Of a stretch of 64,000 bases of DNA, positions 44,092 to 52,353 are shown one piece after another. The notes under the pieces were generated by a model. It ran no database searches. It was given only the letters and a program-made list of their open reading frames with translations, and was not told the DNA's origin. A program made the translations under genes and the position numbers. Positions within the stretch are counted from its first letter, which is position 1, and every line of letters starts with the position of its first letter. Source of the stretch: Microbacterium sp. MYb54. GTDB lineage: Bacteria > Actinomycetota > Actinomycetes > Actinomycetales > Microbacteriaceae. The stretch covers positions 124,001 through 188,000 of the forward strand of contig NZ_PCPA01000003.1 of NCBI RefSeq assembly GCF_002979515.1, in the 5' to 3' direction.

Positions 44092-44456
44092 GAGGCGACC
44101 TCCGTCGGCTCGCGTTTGTGTGAACCGAGTTCGACGAGCAGCACTCCGACCACGATCACGCCGACGCCGATGATCTGCACCGGGCCCAGCAGCTCGCCGA
44201 ACAGCACGGTGCCGAACACGGCGGTGAGCACGACACCGAATGCCGACCAGATGCCGTACGCGACGCCCACCGGCATCCCGCGATCGAGCACGACCGACAG
44301 CAGCCACAGCGAGCCGGAGTAGCCGAGAACGACGAAGATCAGCCAGAGCGGATGAGTGAACCCCTCGGCCGCGCGCAGCGAGAGGGTCGCCGTGACCTCG
44401 AGCCCGATCGCGACCAGGAGAGGTGGCCACGCCGAGCGGCGAGGGCGATCTGTCAT
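44088..44456 (-). CDS. SMR-family small multidrug-type exporter, subunit 1
   Basis: A 122-residue SMR protein with the same core (GLEVTATLSLRAAEG, RGMPVGVAYGIWSAFGV) as its downstream partner plus a 10-residue basic N-terminus and a charged tail (SHKREPTEVAS). Paired genes of this kind usually form obligate heterodimers with opposite membrane topology. I found no clear guanidine riboswitch in the 206-bp upstream region. Confidence 0.9.
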   Translation of the reverse strand: MTDRPRRSAWPPLLVAIGLEVTATLSLRAAEGFTHPLWLIFVVLGYSGSLWLLSVVLDRGMPVGVAYGIWSAFGVVLTAVFGTVLFGELLGPVQIIGVGVIVVGVLLVELGSHKREPTEVAS

Positions 44457-44616
44457 CGGGGGCCTTTCGTGGTGTTTCAGGGGGAGAAACGCGAGGGGCG
44501 TGCGGGGGATTCCCTCGGGCGGCGGCTGAGAGTTGCAGTGCGGGCACGTGCATTCGGCGAGGGCGGCTCTGGAGCGGGGTGAGGGGCAGATGCACCGCTG
44601 ATATCCCGGCATTAGA

Positions 44617-44632
44617 TCGAACAAAACTTCTA
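44617..44632. promoter_or_regulatory. LexA-like box before the second DUF222-HNH gene
   Basis: TCGAACAAAACTTCTA has one perfect LexA half-site (TCGAAC) and a degenerate second (four of six) at the right 4-bp spacing. It lies within a larger 7-bp inverted repeat (CATTAGA at 44610, TCTAATG at 44629) and 31 bp before the ATG. Confidence 0.45.
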
Positions 44633-44662
44633 ATGTCTGCCTCGGTCGCGGTAAAATCAAGT

Positions 44663-46032
44663 ATGTCGAAATTGACCGCATTGCACGAGGCGGTGTCCCG
44701 CCTCGATGAGGTGTGGTCTGATGCGGGTGACTCGGGAGAACTGTCGAGAGAGCAGCTGATCGCGGTGAGCGAATCGATCGGAGTGCTGCGGCGTCGGCTG
44801 GACGCTGTGCATGTCTCGGTGGCGGCGTGTATCTCTCGCGAGTCCCGCCCGAGCTCGGGGCCGAGAGCCTGGCCAAGCAGCAGGGCTTCCGCAATCCGGC
44901 GACGTTGATCGCGGCAGCCACGGGCGTGTCGACGGGCGATGCCTCGCGTCTCGTCAAGGTGGGCGAGGCAACGGCACCGCGTAGCGATCTCCTGGGCGCA
45001 CGTCTGCCGGCGAAGTATCCGTTGGTGAGTGAGGCGCTCGATTCGGGTGCGCTCGGCGCCCCCGCAGCGGCGATGATCATCGCCGCGCTCGATCGGTGCC
45101 GCATCGTCGCCGGGGTGGAGCGCATCGCTGAAGGGGAGCGGATGCTGGCGGAGAAGGCGGCAGGATTGGCGCTCGATGACGTGCGCAAGCTCGTGGTCAG
45201 GGTGGAGGCGTGGCTCGATCCTGATGGTCTGGAGCCTCAGGAGGAAGACCGCCGCAACAAGCGCGTACTTTCGCTGTTCGAGCGGGATGGGATGGTGCAT
45301 CTGAACGCGGTCCTCGATGTCGAGACCGCGGCACCGGTCGTGACGGCGATCCGGGGGTTCGTGACGGCGGCGTTCGCTGCGCGGAAAGACACTCCCGACG
45401 CGGATGCTCCGGATGCCGATCGGCGGACGGTCCCGATGATTCAGGCTGATGCCCTCGCGGTGTTCTGCGCGCACGTGCTCGGGTGCGAGCGGCGGGTTCC
45501 GGTGGCGGGCGCGACCGTGATCGTACGGATGAACCTCGACGATCTGGAGGCCGGCACCGGGTCAGCGACTGTGGACGGTGTCGATCAGCCGGTCAGTGTC
45601 GGAGCCGCGCGGTGGATGGCCGCCGGGGGCGGCGTGATTCCGTGTGTTCTCGGTGGGGACAGTGAGATTCTCGACTGGGGGCGGGAGAGACGGTTGTTCA
45701 CCCGAGCCCAACGGTTGGCGTTGGTGGAGCGTGACGGGGGATGCGCGATGTGCGGATTGCCTCCGGAAATGACGAAGGCGCATCACATCCGGTGGTGGAA
45801 ACGTGATCTTGGGCCGACGGATCTCTCCAATGGGGTGCTGTTGTGCGAGACATGTCATCACCGCATCCATGACAACGGGTGGGAGATCCGCATCGATGCT
45901 GCCGGGAGCGGGAGCGGGAGCGGGAGCGGAAGCGGGAGTGCGGCGCAGGTGTGGTTCATACCGCCGCGATACGTCGACCCTGAGCGGACCCCGAGGCTTG
46001 GCGGTCGCGCGCGCTTCGACATCGCGGCTTGA
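44663..46032 (+). pseudogene. DUF222/13E12-repeat HNH protein, frameshifted
   Basis: The start at 44663 (MSKLTALHEAVSRLDEVW) runs in one frame to about 44845, and the rest of the protein continues in another frame from there (PELGAESLAKQQGFRNPATL onward) to 46032. Family members read SRPELGA without interruption across this point, so one base appears to be missing in the CCC run near 44845-44850. The remainder is intact and ends with the HNH motifs CAMCGLP, AHHIRWW and CETCHHRIHDNGW, then a Gly/Ser repeat tail. It is either a pseudogene, a phase-variable or programmed frameshift, or a base-call error. Confidence 0.8.
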
Positions 46033-46096
46033 CGTCACCACGGCCAGACGTCAGCGTAACCGGACGTCAGCACAGTCGGGCGTCAGCACAACCTGA
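46029..46096. repeat. GACGTCAGC repeats at the 3' end of the second HNH gene
   Basis: Four degenerate units of about 16-18 bp carry CGTCA (46032, 46049, 46065, 46081), starting at the HNH stop codon. The units differ outside the core. Confidence 0.6.
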
Positions 46097-46231
46097 TGAC
46101 CCGGCCGCGGATTCTCGACATCCGGATTCGGCACGGGTTCCCGCGACTTGTACGCTGGACGCATCCCCCGATTCACCCGGCAACTCGCGCGCCGGCGATC
46201 TCGGTGCGCGCTCACACATGCAAGGACGCAG

Positions 46232-47680
46232 ATGAACGATTCCGCGGCACACCGCGACGACTGGACCGAGAGCGAAGAGCTGGCTGAGCGGATGATCCCG
46301 CTCATCGGGGCGCTCCGACGCGAACACGACGTGGTCACCTCCCTGCATGGACACCGGCTGCTCGGGCTGTCGGCGACCGGCCTCGTCGAGGTGCACGAAC
46401 GTGTGGCCCAGCTCGGACACGAACGGCTCCCGATCGAAGACAGTCTCGCCGTGCTGGAAGCGATCCACTCGCTCTCTCCCGGTGCGTCCTCCCTCGACCT
46501 CGCACGCCTCGTGGCAGAGCACGCCGAGAGCGGCCAGTCGCTGGACACCTACCTCGCCGAGGCGCTCTCACCCGCGATGGGGGCTGTCGCCGCCGAGCCC
46601 ACCGATGTCGTGCTCTACGGCTTCGGGCGCATCGGCCGCCTCCTGGCCCGTATCCTCATCGCCCACACCGGCGGCGGCAGCGGACTGCGGCTGCGCGCGA
46701 TCGTCGTGCGTCGCGGCGCCGAGAACGACCTCGTCAAGCGCGCCTCTCTGCTGTTGCGCGACTCGGTGCACGGCCGCTTCGCCGGATCCGTCACGGTCGA
46801 CGAAGAAGCCGAGCAGATCATCGCCAACGGCACCCGCATCCAGGTGATCTACTCCGACGACCCGGCGACCATCGACTACACCGCCCACGGCATCCACGAC
46901 GCGATCGTCGTCGACAACACCGGACGCTGGCGCGACGAGGCCGGCCTCTCGCAGCACCTGCGGTCGAAGGGTGTCGCCCGCGTGCTGCTCACGGCGCCGG
47001 GGAAGAGCCCGCTGAAGAACATCGTCCACGGCATCAACGACGATCGCGTCGTCGAGAGCGACCGCATCCTCTCGGCCGCCTCCTGCACGACCAACGCGAT
47101 CACCCCGGTGCTCGCGGCGATCGACGAGGCGTACGGCGTCGTGAAGGGACACGTCGAGACCGTGCACTCGTTCACGAACGACCAGAACCTGATCGACAAC
47201 TTTCACAAGGGCGACCGGCGCGGACGCTCGGCCGTGCTCAACATGGTCATCACCGAGACCGGCGCCGCGAAGGCCGTCGCCAAGGCGCTCCCGCAGCTGG
47301 AGGGCAAGCTCACGGGCAGCTCGATCCGCGTGCCCACCCCCGACGTCTCGCTCGCGGTGCTGCACCTCACGATCGAACGCCCTGCGACCAAGGATCAGGT
47401 CAACGACTACCTGCGCCGCGTCTCGCTGCACTCGAAGCTGCGCCAGCAGATCGACTATGTCGAGAGCCCCGACGTCGTCTCGACCGATTTCGTCGGCTCG
47501 CACCGCGCGGGCATCGTCGACGGACTCGCCACGATCGCCGACGAAGACACCCTCATCCTGTACGTCTGGTACGACAACGAGTTCGGCTACTCGTGCCAGG
47601 TCATCCGCGTGCTCGAGGTCATGGCCGGCTCGCATCCGATCGTGCTCCCCGAGCGCCGCGAGGTGACCCTGCAGGGCTGA
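46232..47680 (+). CDS. gap: Glyceraldehyde-3-phosphate dehydrogenase, long GapB-like form
   Basis: A 482-residue GAPDH with an N-terminal extension of about 125 residues before the Rossmann start VLYGFGRIGRLLAR. The catalytic Cys285 is in ASCTTNAITP. Length and layout match the long GapB of Corynebacterium (480 residues), which works mainly in gluconeogenesis with NADP. The ATG at 46232 has AAGGA 5 nt upstream; earlier in-frame starts lack family similarity. The closeness of pckG supports a gluconeogenic role. The usual glycolytic gap-pgk-tpi cluster is not in this window. Confidence 0.93.
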   Translation: MNDSAAHRDDWTESEELAERMIPLIGALRREHDVVTSLHGHRLLGLSATGLVEVHERVAQLGHERLPIEDSLAVLEAIHSLSPGASSLDLARLVAEHAESGQSLDTYLAEALSPAMGAVAAEPTDVVLYGFGRIGRLLARILIAHTGGGSGLRLRAIVVRRGAENDLVKRASLLLRDSVHGRFAGSVTVDEEAEQIIANGTRIQVIYSDDPATIDYTAHGIHDAIVVDNTGRWRDEAGLSQHLRSKGVARVLLTAPGKSPLKNIVHGINDDRVVESDRILSAASCTTNAITPVLAAIDEAYGVVKGHVETVHSFTNDQNLIDNFHKGDRRGRSAVLNMVITETGAAKAVAKALPQLEGKLTGSSIRVPTPDVSLAVLHLTIERPATKDQVNDYLRRVSLHSKLRQQIDYVESPDVVSTDFVGSHRAGIVDGLATIADEDTLILYVWYDNEFGYSCQVIRVLEVMAGSHPIVLPERREVTLQG

Positions 47681-47711
47681 GCGCAGCCGTGCGCGGCGTC
47701 GGGGCGCCCGG

Positions 47712-47717
47712 CATGAT
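47712..47717 (+). promoter_or_regulatory. -10-like CATGAT before a leaderless gene
   Basis: CATGAT ends 6 nt before the ATG at 47724; only GGGGTC lies between, so a leaderless transcript is plausible. Confidence 0.3.
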
Positions 47718-47723
47718 GGGGTC

Positions 47724-48770
47724 ATGAAGACTGCGACCCTGCTCGCCGAGCGTCTCCGATCGCACCGCCTCACCGCGCCGACGCGCACGGTGACGGATGC
47801 CGCGCACCACATGCTCGCCGTGCAGAGTCAAGACTTCACAGCCGGCCGGTGGGCCCTCGCCGTCCGCACCAAGGATCCGGTTCGACTGCGCGACGTCGAT
47901 CGTGCCTTCGATCGTGGCGACATCGTGCGGGGCTGGACCATGCGCGGCACGCTGCACACCGTCCCGGCACGAGACCTCGGGTGGATGCTGCAGGTCACCG
48001 CGGGGCGGCAGCGCCAGCAGGCGGCCTCGCGGCACCGCGACCTCGGCATCGACGACGACATGATCGCCGCGACCGTCCGTGCCCTGACCCCCGCCCTGCA
48101 CGACGGCGGACGCACCCGCGCCGAGGTGTTCGAAATCCTCCAGGGCATCGGCATCGACCCCGCAGGCCAGCGCGGCATCCATCTGCTCTTCACCCTCACG
48201 ATCGACGGCCTGATCTGCCAGGGGCCCGTCGTGGCACGTGAGGGGATCGCACGCGAGCAGCGTTTCGTCCTCGTCGAAGACCACATCCCCGAACACGACC
48301 GCCCCGCCGACCCGCTCGCCGAGCTCTTCGTGCGCTACATCGACGGACACGGTCCGGCCGGTGTCGCCGACTTCGCCTGGTGGTCGGGGCTCACGCTCGG
48401 GCAGGCGCGCGAGGCGGCTGAACGTGCCGCTTCCCGGGTCGACGAAGTCGACGCCGGACTCTTCGCCGCGCTCCGACGCCCGCGACGCGCGACCGGTGCG
48501 GCATCCGCTCACGCCCTCGGTGCGTTCGACGAGTACTACATCTCCTACGCCGACCGCACGACCGTCTGCGCTCCGGAACATCTGGCAGCCGTCGGCCCAG
48601 GCAAGAACGGGATGGTGCGTCCGACCCTCATCGAGCGGGGACGGGTCATCGGCACCTGGTCGCATGCGAGCGCGACGAGGGATGCACCGCCCGCGCTGTT
48701 CGTCCAGTCCGAGGATCCTGCCGCCGTGGCCGCAGCCCTCGCCCGCTTCGCCCGGTTCACCGACGACTGA
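47724..48770 (+). CDS. Winged-helix HTH_42 family protein, AlkZ-like (possible DNA glycosylase)
   Basis: A 348-residue protein of the HTH_42 (DUF1006) superfamily, which includes the Streptomyces glycosylase AlkZ and E. coli YcaQ. The superfamily catalytic motif QxQ appears as QSQDF near residue 34, followed by WALAVRTKD. Later segments GWTMRGTLHTVPARDL and DEYYISYADRT are typical. These enzymes remove alkylated or cross-linked bases. Whether this member is active cannot be told from sequence alone. Confidence 0.85.
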   Translation: MKTATLLAERLRSHRLTAPTRTVTDAAHHMLAVQSQDFTAGRWALAVRTKDPVRLRDVDRAFDRGDIVRGWTMRGTLHTVPARDLGWMLQVTAGRQRQQAASRHRDLGIDDDMIAATVRALTPALHDGGRTRAEVFEILQGIGIDPAGQRGIHLLFTLTIDGLICQGPVVAREGIAREQRFVLVEDHIPEHDRPADPLAELFVRYIDGHGPAGVADFAWWSGLTLGQAREAAERAASRVDEVDAGLFAALRRPRRATGAASAHALGAFDEYYISYADRTTVCAPEHLAAVGPGKNGMVRPTLIERGRVIGTWSHASATRDAPPALFVQSEDPAAVAAALARFARFTDD

Positions 48771-48805
48771 GCGGGAGCAGCAGCGTCAGTCATCGGCCGC
48801 TGCGA

Positions 48806-50248
48806 CTACTCGCTCGCGTGACGCCCGAGGAAGTTGTAGACCTCGTTGTCGTCCACGCCGGGGAACGCACCGCGGGGGAGAGGGGAGAACATGTGCGTGT
48901 GCACGCGGGCGCTCGGCCAGGCCCGCCCGTTCCAGCGCTCCGTCAGCTCTTCCGAGGGGCGTCGGCAGCACGACTCGTCGGGGCAGGTCGACACGGCGCG
49001 GTCGTTCGTCTCACGTCCACGCCACCAGCGTGCATCGTCGAACGGAACCCCGACCGTGACCGAGAACTCCCCGTCGCTCGACGAGCCGGTCTGTGTCGAG
49101 CACCAGAACGTGCCGGACGGGGTGTCGGTGTACTGGTGGTGCTCGGTGGTGCGGTTCTGCTGCGTGAACGCGGCGCGGGCTTGGAACTTGCGGCACACCC
49201 GCTGGCCCTCGACGGCGCCGGTGACATCCATCGGCAGCGGCAGGTCGTCGTTCTCGTACACGCGGGTGATCGCGCCGGTGGAGTCCACGCGCAGGAAGTG
49301 CAGCGACATGCCGAGGTGCTGCGTGAGCAGGTTCGTCATCCGCATGCCCGCACCTTCGTGCGTCACGCCGAACGCGTCGCGGAAGTCTTCGACCGCGAGG
49401 TTGCGGTCCTTCTTGGCCTGCTGCAGGAACGCGACGGCCGCGGTCTCCGGCATCAGGCAGCAGGCGGCGAAGTAGTTGATCTCCAGGCGCTGCTGGAGGA
49501 AGTCGGCGTAGTCGGTCGGAGGCCGGTGCCCGAGGTACCGGTGAGCCATCGCCTGCAGCGCCATCGAGCGCAGACCGTGACCGCCGGGGATGGAGGCCGG
49601 CGGCAGGTAGATGCGTCCGTTCTCGAGGTCTGTGACCGAACGGGTGGAATGCGGGAGGTCGTTGACGTAGATCAGTTCGAAGCCCAGCTTCTCGGCCATG
49701 ATGCTCACCGTGCGGTGGGTCAGCGCGCCCTGCACGTGCCCCGCGGCCTTGAGGTGCTTCTCCGCGAGCTTCTCGATCTCGGGGAGGTAGTTGTTCTGCG
49801 CGCGCATGCGCAGCCGCAGCTCGGTGTTCGCGCGCCGTGCTTCTTCCGGCGTCGCGATGGCTTCGCGCTCCCGACGTTCCAGCTCGCGGTGCAGGCCCAG
49901 GACCGACTCGATCGTCTCGTCGCTCATACCTTTGGTCACGCGCACCGGCGCGACGCCGAGCTGACGGAAGACCGGGCTCTCCTGTGCACGTTCGAGCGCG
50001 ATCTCGAGTGCGGCGCGACGGTTCGGCGGCTCGCCGGAGATGAGATCGGTCACCTCGGTGCTCGTGGCGTGCGCGATCGCCTGCAGCAGTGAGAGCTTGG
50101 GTTCGCGCTTGCCGTTCTCGATCAGGCTCAGCTGCGAGCCCGCGACGCCGACGAGCGCACCGAGCTCGTCGAGGGTGAACCCGTTCTCGAGCCGGTGGTG
50201 ACGGATGCGGTGGCCGAGAGTCGTGAGGTGGATGCCGGAGGACGCCAT
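48806..50248 (-). CDS. RamB-like XRE/ScfR transcriptional regulator
   Basis: A 480-residue regulator of the short-chain fatty acyl type. The N-terminal XRE HTH (TLDELGALVGVAGSQLSLIENGKRE, split here at about 24-48) is followed by an IrrE-like region (about 180-290, with HxxxH-like residues replaced) and a C-terminal ScfR domain with several Cys (CPDESCCRRP). RamB in Corynebacterium and its mycobacterial homologue control acetate, propionate and glyoxylate genes. It is divergent from pckG across a 112-bp gap, so pckG is a likely target. Confidence 0.9.
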   Translation of the reverse strand: MASSGIHLTTLGHRIRHHRLENGFTLDELGALVGVAGSQLSLIENGKREPKLSLLQAIAHATSTEVTDLISGEPPNRRAALEIALERAQESPVFRQLGVAPVRVTKGMSDETIESVLGLHRELERREREAIATPEEARRANTELRLRMRAQNNYLPEIEKLAEKHLKAAGHVQGALTHRTVSIMAEKLGFELIYVNDLPHSTRSVTDLENGRIYLPPASIPGGHGLRSMALQAMAHRYLGHRPPTDYADFLQQRLEINYFAACCLMPETAAVAFLQQAKKDRNLAVEDFRDAFGVTHEGAGMRMTNLLTQHLGMSLHFLRVDSTGAITRVYENDDLPLPMDVTGAVEGQRVCRKFQARAAFTQQNRTTEHHQYTDTPSGTFWCSTQTGSSSDGEFSVTVGVPFDDARWWRGRETNDRAVSTCPDESCCRRPSEELTERWNGRAWPSARVHTHMFSPLPRGAFPGVDDNEVYNFLGRHASE

Positions 50249-50360
50249 TCCTTGAGTGTAGCGAAAGAATCCATGTTCTTATCGCCCGTTTTGGCCGAAA
50301 GGCACCCTCGAACCGGAAGAAGATAGGTGCAACGCCCCACACTTCAAAGGAGCACCAGTC
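50249..50360. promoter_or_regulatory. Divergent promoter region of the RamB-like gene and pckG
   Basis: A 112-bp AT-richer gap. AAGAATCCATGTTCTT at 50265-50280 is a 5-bp inverted repeat with a 6-bp spacer and may be an operator. A ribosome site AAAGGAG precedes pckG. Confidence 0.4.
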
Positions 50361-52223
50361 ATGGCCATCGCCGAAGTCTTCACCCCTCGCACGTCTCCCG
50401 TCGCACCGACGCGTACGTTCGGCGCGACTCCGACGTATGACACCCCTGCCATGGCCGAGCTGGCCGCCTGGGTCGAGGAGATCCGCGAGCTCACCCAGCC
50501 CGACTCCGTGCACTGGGTCGACGGCTCGCGCGCCGAGAACGACTGGCTGCTTCGCGGACTCGTCGACGAGGGCAAGCTGATCAAGCTCAACCCCGAATGG
50601 CGTCCCGGTTCGTACCTGGCCCGTTCGCACCCCAGCGACGTCGCCCGCACCGAGGGGCGCACCTTCATCGCCTCCGAGCGCGAAGAGGATGCCGGTCCCA
50701 CGAACAACTGGGCGGCCCCGGCCGAGATGCACCAGAAGATGGACGAGATCTTCGAGGGCTCGATGCGTGGCCGCACGATGTACGTCGTGCCGTTCTCGAT
50801 GGGACGCGTCGGCGGCCCGCTCTCGCACATCGGAGTCCAGATCACCGACAGCGCCTACGCCGTCACCTCGATCGGCATCATGACCCGCGTCGGCGACGCC
50901 GTCACGCGTCAGATCGCCGAGGGCGCGCCGTGGGTCAAGACCGTGCACACAGTCGGCGCACCCCTCGCCCCGGGGGAGCAGGATGCCGAGTGGCCCTGCA
51001 ACGACGACAAGTACATCGTGCACTTCCCCGAGACGCTCGAGGTCTACTCCTACGGTTCCGGCTACGGCGGCAACGCGATCCTCGCGAAGAAGTGCTTCGC
51101 GCTGCGCATCGCCTCGGTGATCGCCCGCGACGAGGGCTGGCTCGCCGAGCACATGCTGCTCATCCGAGTGATCGACCCGCAGGGAAAGGCGTACCACGTG
51201 GCCGCCGCGTTCCCGTCGGCCTGCGGCAAGACGAACCTCGCCATGCTGCGCCCGACCATCCCCGGCTGGCGGGTCGAGACCCTCGGCGACGACATCGCCT
51301 GGATCCGTCCGGGTGAAGACGGCCGCATGTGGGCGATCAACCCCGAGGCGGGCTTCTTCGGCGTCGCACCCGGCACCGGCGAGTCGACCAACGTCACCGC
51401 GGTCGAGACGCTGTGGGGCAACACGATCTTCACCAACGTCGCGCTCCGTCCGGACGGCGATGTGTGGTGGGAGGGGCTGACCGATGAGGCTCCCGCGAAC
51501 CTGATCGACTGGGAGGGCAACGACTGGACTCCCGAGTCGGGCAGGCCCGCCGCGCACCCCAACTCCCGCTTCACGGTGTCGGCGGCGCAGTGCCCGCAGA
51601 TCTCCGAGGACTGGGAAGAGGCCGTGCCGCTCGACGTCATCCTCTTCGGCGGACGCCGCGCGAGCAACGTGCCGCTCGTGGTCGAGGCCACCGACTGGAC
51701 GCACGGCGTCTTCCTCGGATCGAACATCTCGTCCGAGCGCACCGCCGCCGCCGAAGGAACCGTCGGGGAGCTGCGCCGCGACCCGTTCGCGATGCTGCCC
51801 TTCTGCGGCTACAACATGGCCGACTACTTCGGTCACTGGCTGAAGGTCGGTCGCGGTCTGCGCTTCGACCGTGCACCGCGCATCTTCCAGGTGAACTGGT
51901 TCCGTCGCGGTGATGACGGCCGGTTCCTGTGGCCCGGCTTCGGCGACAACTCGCGTGTCGTCGACTGGATCATCCGCCGCATCGCGGGTGACGTGACAGC
52001 GGTCGACAGCCCGATCGGACGCCTGCCGCGCGTGGAAGACCTCAACCTCGACGGGCTCGACATCCCCGCTGCCGACCTCGACGAGCTGTTCTCGGTCGAT
52101 GCCGAGGCGTGGAAGACCGAGGCCGACCTGACCGAGGAGTTCTACGACACTTTCGGCGACAAGGTTCCGGCGGCACTGCGCGCCGAGCTGGCCTCGCTGC
52201 GCTACCGCCTCGACAAGGCGTAG
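50361..52223 (+). CDS. pckG: Phosphoenolpyruvate carboxykinase (GTP)
   Basis: A 620-residue GTP-dependent enzyme that converts oxaloacetate to PEP in gluconeogenesis. The P-loop with reactive Cys288 is [12 protein letters not shown]. Mn and nucleotide motifs DDIAWIRPG and [12 protein letters not shown], and the C-terminal lid region, are all present. Length is typical. The ATG at 50361 has AAAGGAG 7 nt upstream. A strong bidirectional hairpin follows. Confidence 0.97.
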   Translation: MAIAEVFTPRTSPVAPTRTFGATPTYDTPAMAELAAWVEEIRELTQPDSVHWVDGSRAENDWLLRGLVDEGKLIKLNPEWRPGSYLARSHPSDVARTEGRTFIASEREEDAGPTNNWAAPAEMHQKMDEIFEGSMRGRTMYVVPFSMGRVGGPLSHIGVQITDSAYAVTSIGIMTRVGDAVTRQIAEGAPWVKTVHTVGAPLAPGEQDAEWPCNDDKYIVHFPETLEVYSYGSGYGGNAILAKKCFALRIASVIARDEGWLAEHMLLIRVIDPQGKAYHVAAAFPSACGKTNLAMLRPTIPGWRVETLGDDIAWIRPGEDGRMWAINPEAGFFGVAPGTGESTNVTAVETLWGNTIFTNVALRPDGDVWWEGLTDEAPANLIDWEGNDWTPESGRPAAHPNSRFTVSAAQCPQISEDWEEAVPLDVILFGGRRASNVPLVVEATDWTHGVFLGSNISSERTAAAEGTVGELRRDPFAMLPFCGYNMADYFGHWLKVGRGLRFDRAPRIFQVNWFRRGDDGRFLWPGFGDNSRVVDWIIRRIAGDVTAVDSPIGRLPRVEDLNLDGLDIPAADLDELFSVDAEAWKTEADLTEEFYDTFGDKVPAALRAELASLRYRLDKA

Positions 52224-52235
52224 TTCCCCCAGACC

Positions 52236-52261
52236 GGTGCCGGTTCGGGGGAGCCGGCACC
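52236..52261 (+). terminator. First hairpin after pckG
   Basis: GGTGCCGG (52236-52243) and CCGGCACC (52254-52261) pair perfectly around a 10-nt loop, 12 bp after the pckG stop. Confidence 0.55.
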
Positions 52262-52271
52262 CTCACACCCG

Positions 52272-52330
52272 CGAAGGCGGGACATCAGAGACGAACCCAT
52301 GGCTGAGTGGTCTCCGACGTCCCGCCTTCG
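52272..52330. terminator. Long bidirectional hairpin between pckG and the ABC exporter gene
   Basis: Arms at 52272-52292 and 52310-52330 pair at 19 of 21 positions (12 uninterrupted outer pairs) around a 17-nt loop. It lies between convergent genes and can serve both. Confidence 0.75.
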
Positions 52331-52353
52331 TGTTGTCCGGGAACGGACGTGAA

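Noticed and set aside
44457..44662. Guanidine riboswitch upstream of the SMR pair
   Set aside because: The leader lacks recognisable ykkC, mini-ykkC or type III motifs; the pair could still export other cations.
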